This document shows, piece after piece, positions 23,812 to 31,983 of a DNA stretch of 34,399 nt. The stretch's first letter is position 1; every line of letters begins with the position of its first letter. Both the position numbers and the translations under genes were made by a program. The stretch lies in NCBI GenBank assembly GCA_900543975.1, contig UQTI01000030.1:1-34399 (forward strand). The letters are read 5' to 3'. This DNA comes from an uncultured Prevotella sp. GTDB lineage: Bacteria > Bacteroidota > Bacteroidia > Bacteroidales > Bacteroidaceae. Under the pieces are notes generated by a model. The model was given only the letters and a program-made list of their open reading frames with translations, had not been told where the DNA came from and searched no databases.

Positions 23812-23985
23812 ATGAAAAAGAAAAAATATATAGCTCCTGCAATCTGCATTACGGTTTGCGACATGAAGTGCAGTTTCCTCGCTGCTTCAGATCAAAATCC
23901 CATCAAGCAATGGGGACCTGACAATGATCTCGATGGCATTTACGAAGAACGAGAAGGGGATCTGGATGACGAAATAACAGGTTAA
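23812..23985 (+). CDS. Small 57-residue peptide of the KKYIAPAI type
   Basis: It begins MKKKKYIAPAICITVCDMK, passes through CSFLAAS and ends in a very acidic tail (NDLDGIYEEREGDLDDEITG). The N-terminal Lys run, a Y-x-x-P motif and a central LAAS followed by a polar tail recall short proteins that I remember as common in Prevotella next to large surface proteins; their function is unknown. It has three cysteines (12, 16, 20). It lies 51 bp after the G10-tract gene with no promoter between, so the two are probably co-transcribed. A tandem 23 bp repeat and a strong terminator follow. Confidence 0.65.
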   Translation: MKKKKYIAPAICITVCDMKCSFLAASDQNPIKQWGPDNDLDGIYEEREGDLDDEITG

Positions 23986-24019
23986 AAGCAATATGGCAGT
24001 TTAATAACTGATGTTAAAA

Positions 24020-24065
24020 AATAAGCCTTTTATTATATAAAGAATAAGCCTTCTATTATATAAGT
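24020..24065. repeat. 23 bp direct repeat, two copies
   Basis: AATAAGCCTTTTATTATATA at 24020 is repeated at 24043 with one internal change, period 23 bp. It lies between the small peptide gene and the terminator. Confidence 0.7.
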
Positions 24066-24084
24066 ATTATACAAGGCAACACCC

Positions 24085-24131
24085 AAAAAGAGGTTGTATC
24101 AAACTATTCGTTTAGATACAACCTCTTTTTT
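24085..24131. terminator. Strong bidirectional intrinsic terminator
   Basis: AAAAAGAGGTTGTATC (24085-24100) pairs perfectly with GATACAACCTCTTTTT (24115-24130) around a 14-nt loop, with T on one side and A on the other. It suits the convergent arrangement of the small peptide gene (+) and the 24358 gene (-). Confidence 0.85.
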
Positions 24132-24170
24132 GTTACTGTAATGTTATCTAAAAATGCCTTTTAAATCATC

Positions 24171-24254
24171 GTACCCCGACCGAGGTACGCATGTACCCCG
24201 ACCGAGGTACACATGTATCCCGACCGAGGTACACATGTACCCCGACCGGGGTAC
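24171..24254. repeat. 22 bp palindromic array, four units
   Basis: Units start at 24171, 24193, 24215 and 24237 (type GTACCCCGACCGAGGTAC plus ACAT). Each unit is a dyad, and the last is a perfect one, GTACCCCG/CGGGGTAC. The spacers ACAT/GCAT are constant, so it is not a CRISPR. GC-rich in an AT-rich region. Confidence 0.8.
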
Positions 24255-24260
24255 GATCAC

Positions 24261-24320
24261 TTTAAAGCTTGTTTCGTATGACATTAAAGCCTGTTTCGCA
24301 TGATTTTAAAGCCAGTTTCT
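24261..24320. repeat. Second 22 bp array, three units
   Basis: TTAAAGC...TGTTTCGtATGA units start at 24262, 24284 and 24306 and have the same 22 bp period as the palindromic array just before. The third is partial. Confidence 0.65.
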
Positions 24321-24357
24321 TTTTATGGTTTTCGCGTTGCCATATAATCCTAAACAT

Positions 24358-24969
24358 TCATTCCCACCAATACCAACCATAATAGCCAGGTGCAATTTCA
24401 TGCCATGGACCTTTGCGCTTGGTTGTGTATTTGTATGTAAGCTCAAGCAGCACACTTAAAAAGCTTTTATACTCATCCGAATATATAATGCTCTCAGCAC
24501 CATTATCCGACGGCTTGTTGCTCATAATGTTGTGTGTAAAGTAAAACCAGGACCTATTAGTCTTGCCAGTTGCTTTGCAAATGTCGACAATAACGCCGCC
24601 AGGTCCAGGATCTTCATCAATGACGTACTTTAAACTACGATAGTATTTGTACTTTTTCTTTGTTTTGTAATAGTAAAAATCCAATATGGAATTGCGAATA
24701 TATTTGACTGTGTCTTCACTTAAATCATCAATTCTTATATTAATCCATTTTATTTCTGTAGAATCGCCATGTGAAAGAAAAGACATCCAAAAAATCGTGG
24801 TGTCTTTTGTTACCTCTACATTCATGTGTCCTGTATATCGTGGCAAATCATTCACAGAAATACATATAGTGTCTCTAAGTACCCTTACAGGTACCTTTCC
24901 TTCAGCATAATTAACAGCACAAAATAAAGCTATTAATAGCGTTATTAAACATTTAAAAGTCTGTTTCAT
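24358..24969 (-). CDS. Secreted hypothetical protein
   Basis: 203 aa from the chosen ATG; the frame also has an ATG seven codons earlier at 24990. MKQTFKCLITLLIALFCAVNYAEG is a signal peptide. The mature part is Tyr- and Lys-rich with a short central motif DFYYYKTKKKYKYY and an aromatic C terminus (GYYGWYWWE). I recognise no domain or catalytic motif. A TAAATTTG -7 box lies at 25021-25028 on the minus strand. Composition is more AT-rich than the housekeeping genes around, which hints at an accessory gene. Confidence 0.68.
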   Translation of the reverse strand: MKQTFKCLITLLIALFCAVNYAEGKVPVRVLRDTICISVNDLPRYTGHMNVEVTKDTTIFWMSFLSHGDSTEIKWINIRIDDLSEDTVKYIRNSILDFYYYKTKKKYKYYRSLKYVIDEDPGPGGVIVDICKATGKTNRSWFYFTHNIMSNKPSDNGAESIIYSDEYKSFLSVLLELTYKYTTKRKGPWHEIAPGYYGWYWWE

Positions 24970-25020
24970 ATCTATTGCTGTTTTTATCATCCCTCTTGTT
25001 TTTACTAAATTACTTTACTA

Positions 25021-25028
25021 CAAATTTA
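25021..25028 (-). promoter_or_regulatory. -7 box (TAAATTTG) of the 24358 gene
   Basis: Exact TAnnTTTG on the minus strand, 31-52 bp upstream of the two candidate ATGs. The -33 element is weak. Confidence 0.45.
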
Positions 25029-25105
25029 TTCCTTTACTGAATAACTTTATTATGCAGGAAAAGAGCTTCAGAAACGCTTTACATAGATGTCATGGCCTTT
25101 TCTTC

Positions 25106-25210
25106 TTACACCACATCAAAACGCAGGTCGTCAAGGAGCGACTTATAGGTTTTTCTGAATGTGCTCACCTCCTCGTTCTTTATGTTGCTTTGTCTTAATG
25201 AGCCCTTTTT
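25106..25210 (-). pseudogene. Possible gene remnant, C-terminal fragment
   Basis: A 34-codon open stretch without an ATG. It reads ...NIKNEEVSTFRKTYKSLLDD followed by LRFDVV and a stop. The text looks protein-like (amphipathic, no low complexity), but a stop codon precedes it at 25211-25213. It may be the tail of a decayed gene. Chance cannot be excluded. Confidence 0.2.
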
Positions 25211-25223
25211 TCAGTGAGGGCTC
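25200..25223. terminator. Hairpin after the 25229 gene
   Basis: GAGCCCT/AGGGCTC stem (25200-25206 with 25217-25223), 6 bp past the stop of the leftward gene. There is no T-run on the minus strand after it, so it is weak as a terminator. Confidence 0.35.
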
Positions 25224-25228
25224 AATTG

Positions 25229-26686
25229 TTAAAAGTCGTGGTCCCAATAAAGATGTCTGCGATGATTGCGGGCAATGAAGTCGATATTGCGAGTAAAGAT
25301 ATGCTTACCCAATTCGCTTGGATAGTTTCCGTTTATATCACCATCCTGCAACATGTTGTTCTCAAGCAGATAATGCAGCAACTCTGGATGCATGATTTTC
25401 GTATTGATAAGAGCATCCATCGTTTCTTGTTGCAATGTATACGCATCACATTTCTTGTAATAAGGGTTATAGCTGCATTTTATTGCATGAATGATGTCTG
25501 GTGCAAAAATTATTCCTGCCTTCTCTGATAAAAAAACAACCTGTTGGCCAATTGGCAACTGATAACCAAGATGGTCCATATCCATTTCTGGCGTAATTTC
25601 TTTCAGCCATTTTTTCAGCTGTTTCGTGTCCTCAAAAAAAGCAAGGCGCTTACCGTTTGTCCGTTTCATATATAAAGGATAGGCATATTCGTAAGACTTC
25701 TTCAAGGCAGCCTGCTGGTCATGCATCTTGTCGTAAATGGCTTTATTCGCGTTGAACACCACACCATTGATTTCCCAATCATTGTCAGCAAACTTTACAA
25801 GTGCTGTACAAAAATAAGAGCCTTTAAAGATGATGTCAGGATAAGCGTTCTTCATTTTAAATTCTTCGTCATTCGAGTTCTTCACCACAGCATATTCTGA
25901 ATCAGCATCAATCACTTCAAACAAATCTTGCTGGCAATATTTTAGAGATCTTAGTTTTTCAGACTCCTCATGCATGCCATTTTCCAAATACATGTCAGCC
26001 AACCATAGATGGGCTTTTTCTGCCATTGGTCCTATCTCGCAATTCATGGAGAAAGAAGTTTCTGCATAGTAGGTCGCTTCACTTTTGTTAAAATGCTCTA
26101 AGTAAGAGTCGACATATCTCTCAAACCTGTCTTCCGATAAAGGAGAGCAGAGAAGGTAGGAGCGACGAAGCCATATTAGCACATGCTTCAACTTGAAATA
26201 GTCGTTGGCCGTGTCAGGGTTATAAATGAAATTATGTAAAGCCCAGTTCTCTTCTACCTCATCATCCTCTGTAAGAACTTCCATAATGATGTTTGACGCG
26301 TCTTCCTGCATTGCTAAAGGATTGAGGAAACGGTCGTCAAAATTTCTGGTCAAAACAAACCAGACCAACAGCTCCATTTCTTTTATGTTCACATCATTCT
26401 TGTCAAGAACATCAAAGTCGTCGAAGAATGGCAACGAGTGTGCATATTTGAGCAAGTGCTTACTCACAAATGCGTTCCATAGCCCGATGCCAGACATCTT
26501 GTCCTCATAGTAGATTGCCACATTGATGGCAATCTCTTTCTTCAGCTTGTCATCATTAGGCAAATTGATGTCCATGTTCTTCATTCTGTCATAAATACGA
26601 TTTGCCACATCCACATACATGGGGCATGGCTGAATTCCAATGGGATAGTATGGAGAAAAATCGTATGGGAAAATTGTTCGCTTCAT
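25229..26686 (-). CDS. Large cytoplasmic hypothetical protein, DUF3843-like
   Basis: 485 aa from MKRTIFPYDFSPYYPIG; an in-frame ATG at 26758 would add 24 polar residues. There is no signal peptide or membrane helix. The protein is helical, acidic and aromatic-rich, with patterns such as HLWLADMYLENGMHEESEKL (TPR-like pair of helices near the middle). The opening block (IFPYDF..Y.PIG.QPCPMYVDVANRIY) reminds me of the Bacteroidetes family DUF3843, which has no known role. That link is from memory and unverified. A TATTTTTG -7 box is at 26781-26788, and MITE-like copy 2 lies 92 bp further upstream. Confidence 0.7.
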   Translation of the reverse strand: MKRTIFPYDFSPYYPIGIQPCPMYVDVANRIYDRMKNMDINLPNDDKLKKEIAINVAIYYEDKMSGIGLWNAFVSKHLLKYAHSLPFFDDFDVLDKNDVNIKEMELLVWFVLTRNFDDRFLNPLAMQEDASNIIMEVLTEDDEVEENWALHNFIYNPDTANDYFKLKHVLIWLRRSYLLCSPLSEDRFERYVDSYLEHFNKSEATYYAETSFSMNCEIGPMAEKAHLWLADMYLENGMHEESEKLRSLKYCQQDLFEVIDADSEYAVVKNSNDEEFKMKNAYPDIIFKGSYFCTALVKFADNDWEINGVVFNANKAIYDKMHDQQAALKKSYEYAYPLYMKRTNGKRLAFFEDTKQLKKWLKEITPEMDMDHLGYQLPIGQQVVFLSEKAGIIFAPDIIHAIKCSYNPYYKKCDAYTLQQETMDALINTKIMHPELLHYLLENNMLQDGDINGNYPSELGKHIFTRNIDFIARNHRRHLYWDHDF

Positions 26687-26780
26687 TTCTGTATAACGGT
26701 TATTGGTGCTTATTTTTATCTCTTGGAGCTTGTTTGTTTGCCTTTTCAGACGCTCCATATCTCTGTTTTTGATTTATAAT

Positions 26781-26788
26781 GCAAAAAT
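26781..26788 (-). promoter_or_regulatory. -7 box (TATTTTTG) of the 25229 gene
   Basis: Exact TAnnTTTG on the minus strand. A start near 26775 would serve either candidate ATG (26758 or 26686). Confidence 0.45.
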
Positions 26789-26877
26789 AACACTTTTATT
26801 TGAATAAAAGCCTGTCGTCTAAGTGTTTTTGTGAAAAGCCTGAGTTCTTGCCCCCCCAAAAAAAAAGGCTTTTGTTA

Positions 26878-27064
26878 AACCCAAAACGGTCATTAGGCCG
26901 TTTTCTGTCGTTTTTTATAACTGCTTGCAGTCTTTTGGTTTTTAAAAGTTGTCTCTTGCTTGTTTTTAATTCGCAATAGCTCGCTATTACTCATTAAAAG
27001 CCAAACAAAATCCATTCTTCTAAAAATCCAAAATCCAAGCAAGCCCTAACGACCGATTTGGGTT
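26878..27064 (-). mobile_element. MITE-like repeat element, copy 2
   Basis: 187 bp, inverted relative to the copy at 1315-1500. The terminal repeats are AACCCAAAACGGTCATTAGG at the left and CCTAACGACCGATTTGGGTT at the right. The interior, read on the minus strand, is nearly identical to copy 1, including the AATAGCGAGCTATT palindrome. This copy lies between two divergent genes, a place where a terminator role makes no sense; that supports a mobile origin. Confidence 0.65.
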
Positions 27065-27178
27065 AAACATTGATGCTCACTATGGTGTAACCCTTTCTTA
27101 ACCCTTCTGTCAACCATTCTTAGCTTTCTTGTCAACGCTTTTAAACTGTTGTGCAACGCGGTGTTAACAACGAGCGTG

Positions 27179-27186
27179 TAACTTTG
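27179..27186 (+). promoter_or_regulatory. -7 box (TAACTTTG) of the receptor operon
   Basis: Exact TAnnTTTG, 31 bp upstream of the receptor ATG. The -33 element is not obvious, which could mean an activator or alternative sigma factor is needed. Confidence 0.5.
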
Positions 27187-27217
27187 CAACCGTAAAATTG
27201 ATGCAAAGAGAGAAATA

Positions 27218-30115
27218 ATGATGAAACACAAAAATGGGATAACAAACAGCTGGAAAACGAACAGCAGGCAAACAAGCAGCAAGCAAACGAACATAAAGAT
27301 AACGTTTGCTGCCGCAGCCTTGCTGATGCTCGGAACGGCTATGCCAACGATGGCGCAACAGCTGAAAGGCTCGGTGACAGACCGCAACTCAAAGGAGACG
27401 CTTATAGGAGCTGTCGTGAGCGTGGAAGGCACGAACGTGAAGGCTGTTACTGACATCGACGGACGCTTCGAGCTGCGCGGACTGAAGAACGGCACCTACA
27501 CCTTATATATTAACTATATGGGGTATAAGCCACAACGCATAGAGGGCGTGAAGGTGAAGAAAGGCGATGCCGAGGAAAACATGGACATTGCGCTGCTTCC
27601 CGACGAGAAACAACTGAAGGAGGTGGTGGTGACGGCTGTGGAACAGAGGTCTACGGAGGCTGCTATGGTTGAGGTGGCGAAAAACAGCGAGGTTATCGTG
27701 AGCAATGTGTCGGCACAGGAAATCAGCAAAACACAGGACACGAACGCTGGCGAGGTGATTCGTCGTGTGCCTGGCGTGAGCCTGATTGACGACAAGTTTG
27801 TTATGGTGCGCGGCCTGTCACAACGTTACAACAACGTGTGGGTGAACGGCGGAGCTGTGCCTTCGAGCGAGGCCGACTCAAGAGCCTTCTCCTTCGACAT
27901 CATTCCAAGCTCGCAGATTGACAATCTGACCATCGTCAAGTCGCCATCGGCCAAATATCCTGCCGACTATTCGGGTGGCTTCATCATTGTCAACACGAAG
28001 GAAATACCTGCTACGAACAATCTTACCTTTTCTCTCGGTGGCAACTGGAACACATCTACCGTTTTCAAAGATTTCAGCTATGCCAAAGGCTCTGCCACCG
28101 ATTTTCTTGCTTTCGACAACGGCTTGCGCAGCCTGCACGGCGGCATGAACGCTCAGCTGACCCCTCTGCTCGATGCGGCGGGCAACAAGGTGGGCGACAA
28201 CATCTACGACCTGCGTAACAACTCGTTGAACAACAACTGGCGCGTGAAAAGCCGCACACCTATAGGCGACCTTAAGCTTGCTGCAAGCTTGTCGCAACGA
28301 TGGAACATCGGTGGAAGACGGTTGGGCATGCTGGCGGCGCTCAACTACACCTCTGAGCAGCGCTCTTATGCTGACATGGAGAACAACCTGTTTGGCATCT
28401 ACGACGCAGCAAACGACCGCTCCAACTATCTGCGCCACTCTATGGACGACCAGTATAACAGCAACGTGCGCCTGGGCGCCATGCTCAACCTCACGCTGCT
28501 TTCGAAGGACGGTAACCATAAGTATCAGTTGAAAAACATCTTTAATCAGCTCGCCAACAGCCGCTACACATGGCGCGAGGGAGAAGACGCACAGGGCAAC
28601 ATGGAGCACAGTGCCGAATATTACTACCGCTCGCGCACCACTTATAACGGTCAGCTCACAGGAAAGCACACCTTCACTGGCGATGCACTTGACTGGAGCG
28701 TCGGGTATGCGTATGCAAACCGTTGTCTGCCTGACCGTAAGCGATATCTTCTCAACGACATGCAGGAGCCTGGCGACATAGCCCTGCATACCGGCAACGA
28801 CATATCACGCGAATGGACAAGGCTCGACGAGCACATATTCTCCGTGGGTGTGAACGACAAACATGCTTTTAAGTTTGGCGAATGGGAGCCAGAGCTACAG
28901 GCTGGTGGCTACGGCGAGTACAGAACGCGTAAGTATGAGACGCGCGCGTTCTACTATCAGTGGAACCCATCGATAAACACGCTGCCCGCCGATTTCCAAC
29001 ACATCAACATCACGGAGCTGCTCAGCGACGGGCAGTATATGGGTGCCAACGGCCTGTACATGTTTGAACAGCAGCAGATGCGCAACAACTATCGCGGACA
29101 CAACACGCTGGGAGCGGCTTACTTGACAACCTCGCTACCGTTCGGAAAGTTGGGCATACACGCTGGCGTGCGTTTTGAACATAACGACATGGAGCTCATC
29201 TCAAACACCCGCGACTATGAGAAGAGCGAAATGAACCGCCACTATCGCACAAACGACCTCTTCCCATCGGTCAATGCCACTTACAAAATCAACGACAAGC
29301 ATCAGGTGCGCCTGTCATACGGCAGGAGCATTAACCGCCCCGAGTTTAGAGAGGTGTCGCCATCGGTGTTCTACGATTTTGACCTCGCAAGCGATGTGAT
29401 GGGTAACACGGAGCTGAAGAGCTGTTATGTGGACAACATGGATCTGAGATATGAATTTTATCCTTCGCGGGGAGAGATTATTTCACTCGCGGCTTTCTAC
29501 AAAAACTTTGACTCGCCAATAGAGTGGACCTACACCGTGGCGGGAGGTACGAACCTTATCTACTCTTACAAGAACGCCAAGAGCGCAGCCAACTATGGTG
29601 TGGAGCTGGATATAAGGAAAGACCTGTCGTTCATCGGACTGCGCAACTTCAGCTGGTCGTTCAACGGTGCGCTGATAAAGAGCAAGGTGAGATTTGAGAA
29701 AGGATCGAAGGAGGAGGACAGACCCATGCAGGGACAGTCGCCTTATCTCATCAACACCGGTCTGTTCTACAAGAACGAAGGACACAAGCTCGATGTGGCT
29801 CTGCTCTACAACCGCATAGGCAAACGCATAATTGGTGTGGGACGAAGCGAGGGCAGCTCGGCAAGCGATGACAACGCCCGTGTGCCTCACAGCTACGAGA
29901 TGCCGCGCAACACGATAGACCTGTCGGTGGGAAAGAAATGGGGTAGCCACTGGGAGGTGAAATTCAATATCCGCGACTTGCTCGCCGAGAAGGTCTACTA
30001 TAAGCAATTTGCGAAAATCTCTTATGCCGATGGCTCTCGCAAACAGATTGAGGAGGTGGCGCGTTGCTATAAGCCGGGACGCAACATCGGTTTGCAGGCA
30101 ATATATAAGTTTTAG
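27218..30115 (+). CDS. TonB-dependent outer-membrane receptor
   Basis: 965 aa. A signal peptide with a long Lys/Gln/Asn-rich n-region ends at TMA-Q (residue 46/47). Residues 48-128 are a carboxypeptidase-regulatory-like domain (GSVTDRNSKETLIGAVVSVEGT). A TonB-box-like EVVVTA is at 135-140, and the plug covers ~150-262 (ADT-like NAGEVIRRVPGVSL, MVRGLSQRYNNV). A large barrel follows and ends in the aromatic IGLQAIYKF. It energises import of a substrate across the outer membrane through TonB-ExbBD. It lacks the extra motifs that would make it a clear SusC, and its partner downstream is not a SusD. The lipoprotein gene follows 125 bp later without its own promoter. The substrate is unknown. Confidence 0.92.
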   Translation: MMKHKNGITNSWKTNSRQTSSKQTNIKITFAAAALLMLGTAMPTMAQQLKGSVTDRNSKETLIGAVVSVEGTNVKAVTDIDGRFELRGLKNGTYTLYINYMGYKPQRIEGVKVKKGDAEENMDIALLPDEKQLKEVVVTAVEQRSTEAAMVEVAKNSEVIVSNVSAQEISKTQDTNAGEVIRRVPGVSLIDDKFVMVRGLSQRYNNVWVNGGAVPSSEADSRAFSFDIIPSSQIDNLTIVKSPSAKYPADYSGGFIIVNTKEIPATNNLTFSLGGNWNTSTVFKDFSYAKGSATDFLAFDNGLRSLHGGMNAQLTPLLDAAGNKVGDNIYDLRNNSLNNNWRVKSRTPIGDLKLAASLSQRWNIGGRRLGMLAALNYTSEQRSYADMENNLFGIYDAANDRSNYLRHSMDDQYNSNVRLGAMLNLTLLSKDGNHKYQLKNIFNQLANSRYTWREGEDAQGNMEHSAEYYYRSRTTYNGQLTGKHTFTGDALDWSVGYAYANRCLPDRKRYLLNDMQEPGDIALHTGNDISREWTRLDEHIFSVGVNDKHAFKFGEWEPELQAGGYGEYRTRKYETRAFYYQWNPSINTLPADFQHINITELLSDGQYMGANGLYMFEQQQMRNNYRGHNTLGAAYLTTSLPFGKLGIHAGVRFEHNDMELISNTRDYEKSEMNRHYRTNDLFPSVNATYKINDKHQVRLSYGRSINRPEFREVSPSVFYDFDLASDVMGNTELKSCYVDNMDLRYEFYPSRGEIISLAAFYKNFDSPIEWTYTVAGGTNLIYSYKNAKSAANYGVELDIRKDLSFIGLRNFSWSFNGALIKSKVRFEKGSKEEDRPMQGQSPYLINTGLFYKNEGHKLDVALLYNRIGKRIIGVGRSEGSSASDDNARVPHSYEMPRNTIDLSVGKKWGSHWEVKFNIRDLLAEKVYYKQFAKISYADGSRKQIEEVARCYKPGRNIGLQAIYKF

Positions 30116-30183
30116 CCCGTATGGGCAGAATGCAGGATAACAGAAAAAACAGAAAAAACAAAATTAACCAAGCATGCCGTTTG

Positions 30184-30205
30184 CCTTCCCTCGGAAGGGG
30201 GAAGG
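30184..30205 (+). promoter_or_regulatory. Alternative hairpins between receptor and lipoprotein genes
   Basis: CCTTCCC (30184-30190) can pair either with GGAAGG (30193-30198) or with GGGAAGG (30199-30205), two mutually exclusive stems. There is no T-run, so it is not a clear terminator. It may shield the receptor mRNA 3' end or tune lipoprotein expression. Confidence 0.3.
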
Positions 30206-30240
30206 AGGAAGGGCTGAGCTTCTAAATTTTTTCATACATT

Positions 30241-31776
30241 ATGAACAAGATGAATCTTTTAGGATGCATGGGCATCCTGGTTTTGACTGCCACATTGGGC
30301 AGCTGCAGTAGTAACGACGATCCTACGCCTGATCCAACACCGAGCGTGGCGTACAAATGGACCACTAATGAGGGTCTGAAGGCTTGTGACCATCTGCTCT
30401 TTGGCGAGGATGGCAAGGACAACGCTGAGGGAACGGTCATTGGCAACGGCGACCAGCAGCTGGTGTTCAATGGCAAGCAAACTCTAAAGAAAGGCGTTTA
30501 CACCCTTAAAGGATGGGTTTATATATGTGATGGAGCAGAGCTGACCATTGAGCCGGGAACGGTTATCAAGGGCGACAAGACAACAAAGGCAGCGCTCATC
30601 GTGGAACGTGGCGGTAAGCTCATTGCGCAAGGCACGGCAGACGCTCCTATCGTCTTCACATCGGCACAGGCAGCAGGACAGCGCAGACCCGGCGACTGGG
30701 GTGGCGTGATTATCTGCGGAAAGGCCAAGAACAACCAGAACGAGATGCAGATTGAGGGTGGCCCACGCACAAAGCACGGCGGCAACGACGATGCCGACAA
30801 CTCGGGTGTGCTGAGCTTCGTCCGCATTGAGTTTGCTGGCTTCCCGTTCAAGGCTGACCAGGAGATTAACGGCCTGACGCTCGGCTCTGTGGGTTCAGGC
30901 ACAAAGATTGACCATGTGCAGGTGTCTTACTCTAATGACGACTCGTTCGAGTGGTTCGGCGGAGCAGTAAACTGTAAATATCTTATCGCCTACAAGGGTT
31001 GGGACGACGACTTCGATACCGACAACGGCTTCTCTGGAAAGGTGCAGTTTGGTCTCTCGGTACGTGACCCGAAGATTGCAGACCAGAGCCAGAGCAACGG
31101 CTTTGAGAGCGACAACTGTGCTGACGGCGCCCAGGTGCCTCCTTACACCACAGCAACATTCTCTAACATCACGTTCGTGGGACCGAAGAGCGCTGCCGAC
31201 TTCAAGAACGAGAGCTCTTACATCACAGCAGGCAACTATTTCCCCAACAACGGATCGGGTCTGGGCAAGTTTCAGGCTGCCATGCAGATTCGCCGCTCAT
31301 CACGTCTCAACTGCGTCAACTCGGTTGTTACCGACTGGCCTATCGGCTTGATTGTTGATGGCGAGAAGGGCAATACACCTGCTCAGGCTGAGGCTGGCAA
31401 TCTGCGTCTGCAAAACATCTTTATCGCCAACGCCGACATTCTGGGTTCCGACGCCAACAAATGTTACGAGGATAAGGAGTATGACTATAAGAATAAGGCT
31501 GTGAAGGCAGACAGCAAGCAGTCTTACTCGCACACCTTCTTCGAGAAGCAGGACGGCAACCGCTATATGGCAGACAAGTCGTCGCTCTTGCTCACCGACG
31601 GCAAGGGTGTGGGCGTGCCGTTTATGCCTCAGGCCGGCAGCGCTCTCTTCGGCGCTCAGAGCTTCACGGGGCTCGACTCTTGGTTCACTCAGGTGACCTA
31701 TATAGGTGCTTTCACGACCAACGACAACTGGCTCGACGGCTGGACCAACTTTGATCCACAGAACACGGTCTACTAA
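30241..31776 (+). CDS. Surface lipoprotein partner of the TonB receptor, probable beta-helix
   Basis: 511 aa. The lipobox LGSC places the lipidated cysteine at residue 22. It is followed by SSNDD, an acidic stretch like the Bacteroidetes lipoprotein export signal, so surface exposure is likely. After a short DPTPDPTP linker, repeated short strands (LTIEPGTVIKGD, KLIAQGTADAPIVFTSA, LSFVRIEFAG, IDHVQVSYSNDDSFEWFGG) suggest a right-handed parallel beta-helix. Trp/Asp/Asn-rich loops follow (GWDDDFDTDNGFSG, DNWLDGWTNFD). There are no catalytic residues I can name. Position after the receptor argues for a capture protein working with it, by analogy with SusD but unrelated in sequence. Confidence 0.8.
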   Translation: MNKMNLLGCMGILVLTATLGSCSSNDDPTPDPTPSVAYKWTTNEGLKACDHLLFGEDGKDNAEGTVIGNGDQQLVFNGKQTLKKGVYTLKGWVYICDGAELTIEPGTVIKGDKTTKAALIVERGGKLIAQGTADAPIVFTSAQAAGQRRPGDWGGVIICGKAKNNQNEMQIEGGPRTKHGGNDDADNSGVLSFVRIEFAGFPFKADQEINGLTLGSVGSGTKIDHVQVSYSNDDSFEWFGGAVNCKYLIAYKGWDDDFDTDNGFSGKVQFGLSVRDPKIADQSQSNGFESDNCADGAQVPPYTTATFSNITFVGPKSAADFKNESSYITAGNYFPNNGSGLGKFQAAMQIRRSSRLNCVNSVVTDWPIGLIVDGEKGNTPAQAEAGNLRLQNIFIANADILGSDANKCYEDKEYDYKNKAVKADSKQSYSHTFFEKQDGNRYMADKSSLLLTDGKGVGVPFMPQAGSALFGAQSFTGLDSWFTQVTYIGAFTTNDNWLDGWTNFDPQNTVY

Positions 31777-31792
31777 AAATGCTTATTAAACG

Positions 31793-31878
31793 AAAATAGA
31801 GACAATAAAAACAATTCTTCAATCATGGCTTTTGAGGATGAACCGTGAACGAAGAATTGTTTTTATTGTCTCTATTTT
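31793..31878. repeat. GACAATAGN long hairpin, copy C (convergent junction)
   Basis: Arms AAAATAGAGACAATAAAAAC... (31793-31820) and 31851-31878 pair over 28 bp. Where copies A and B have GGG/CCC, this copy has AAA/TTT on both arms, so pairing is preserved. It lies between the convergent lipoprotein (+) and FKBP (-) genes, and T-rich ends make it a plausible bidirectional terminator. Confidence 0.7.
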
Positions 31879-31983
31879 TTTGAAACACGTTAACGATAAC
31901 TGTGTGTGAAAGCATAAATATCTGCTAAGGCATAAACATTAGCATTAGCTTAAGCTGGAGCCGCAAGCGAGGAGAAAGATCTA

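Noticed and set aside
24171..24254. Short palindromic repeats as a CRISPR array
   Set aside because: The interval between dyads is a constant 4 bp, with no unique spacers and no cas genes.
26851..26866. C7 run followed by A9 as another phase-variation tract
   Set aside because: It lies about 70 bp upstream of the nearest -7 box for the 25229 gene and inside no coding region; there is no evidence that it controls a promoter spacing.
27878..28789. 303-codon open frame on the minus strand
   Set aside because: It lies wholly antisense to the TonB receptor, has no family features, and its composition is what the complement of a GC-rich gene gives.
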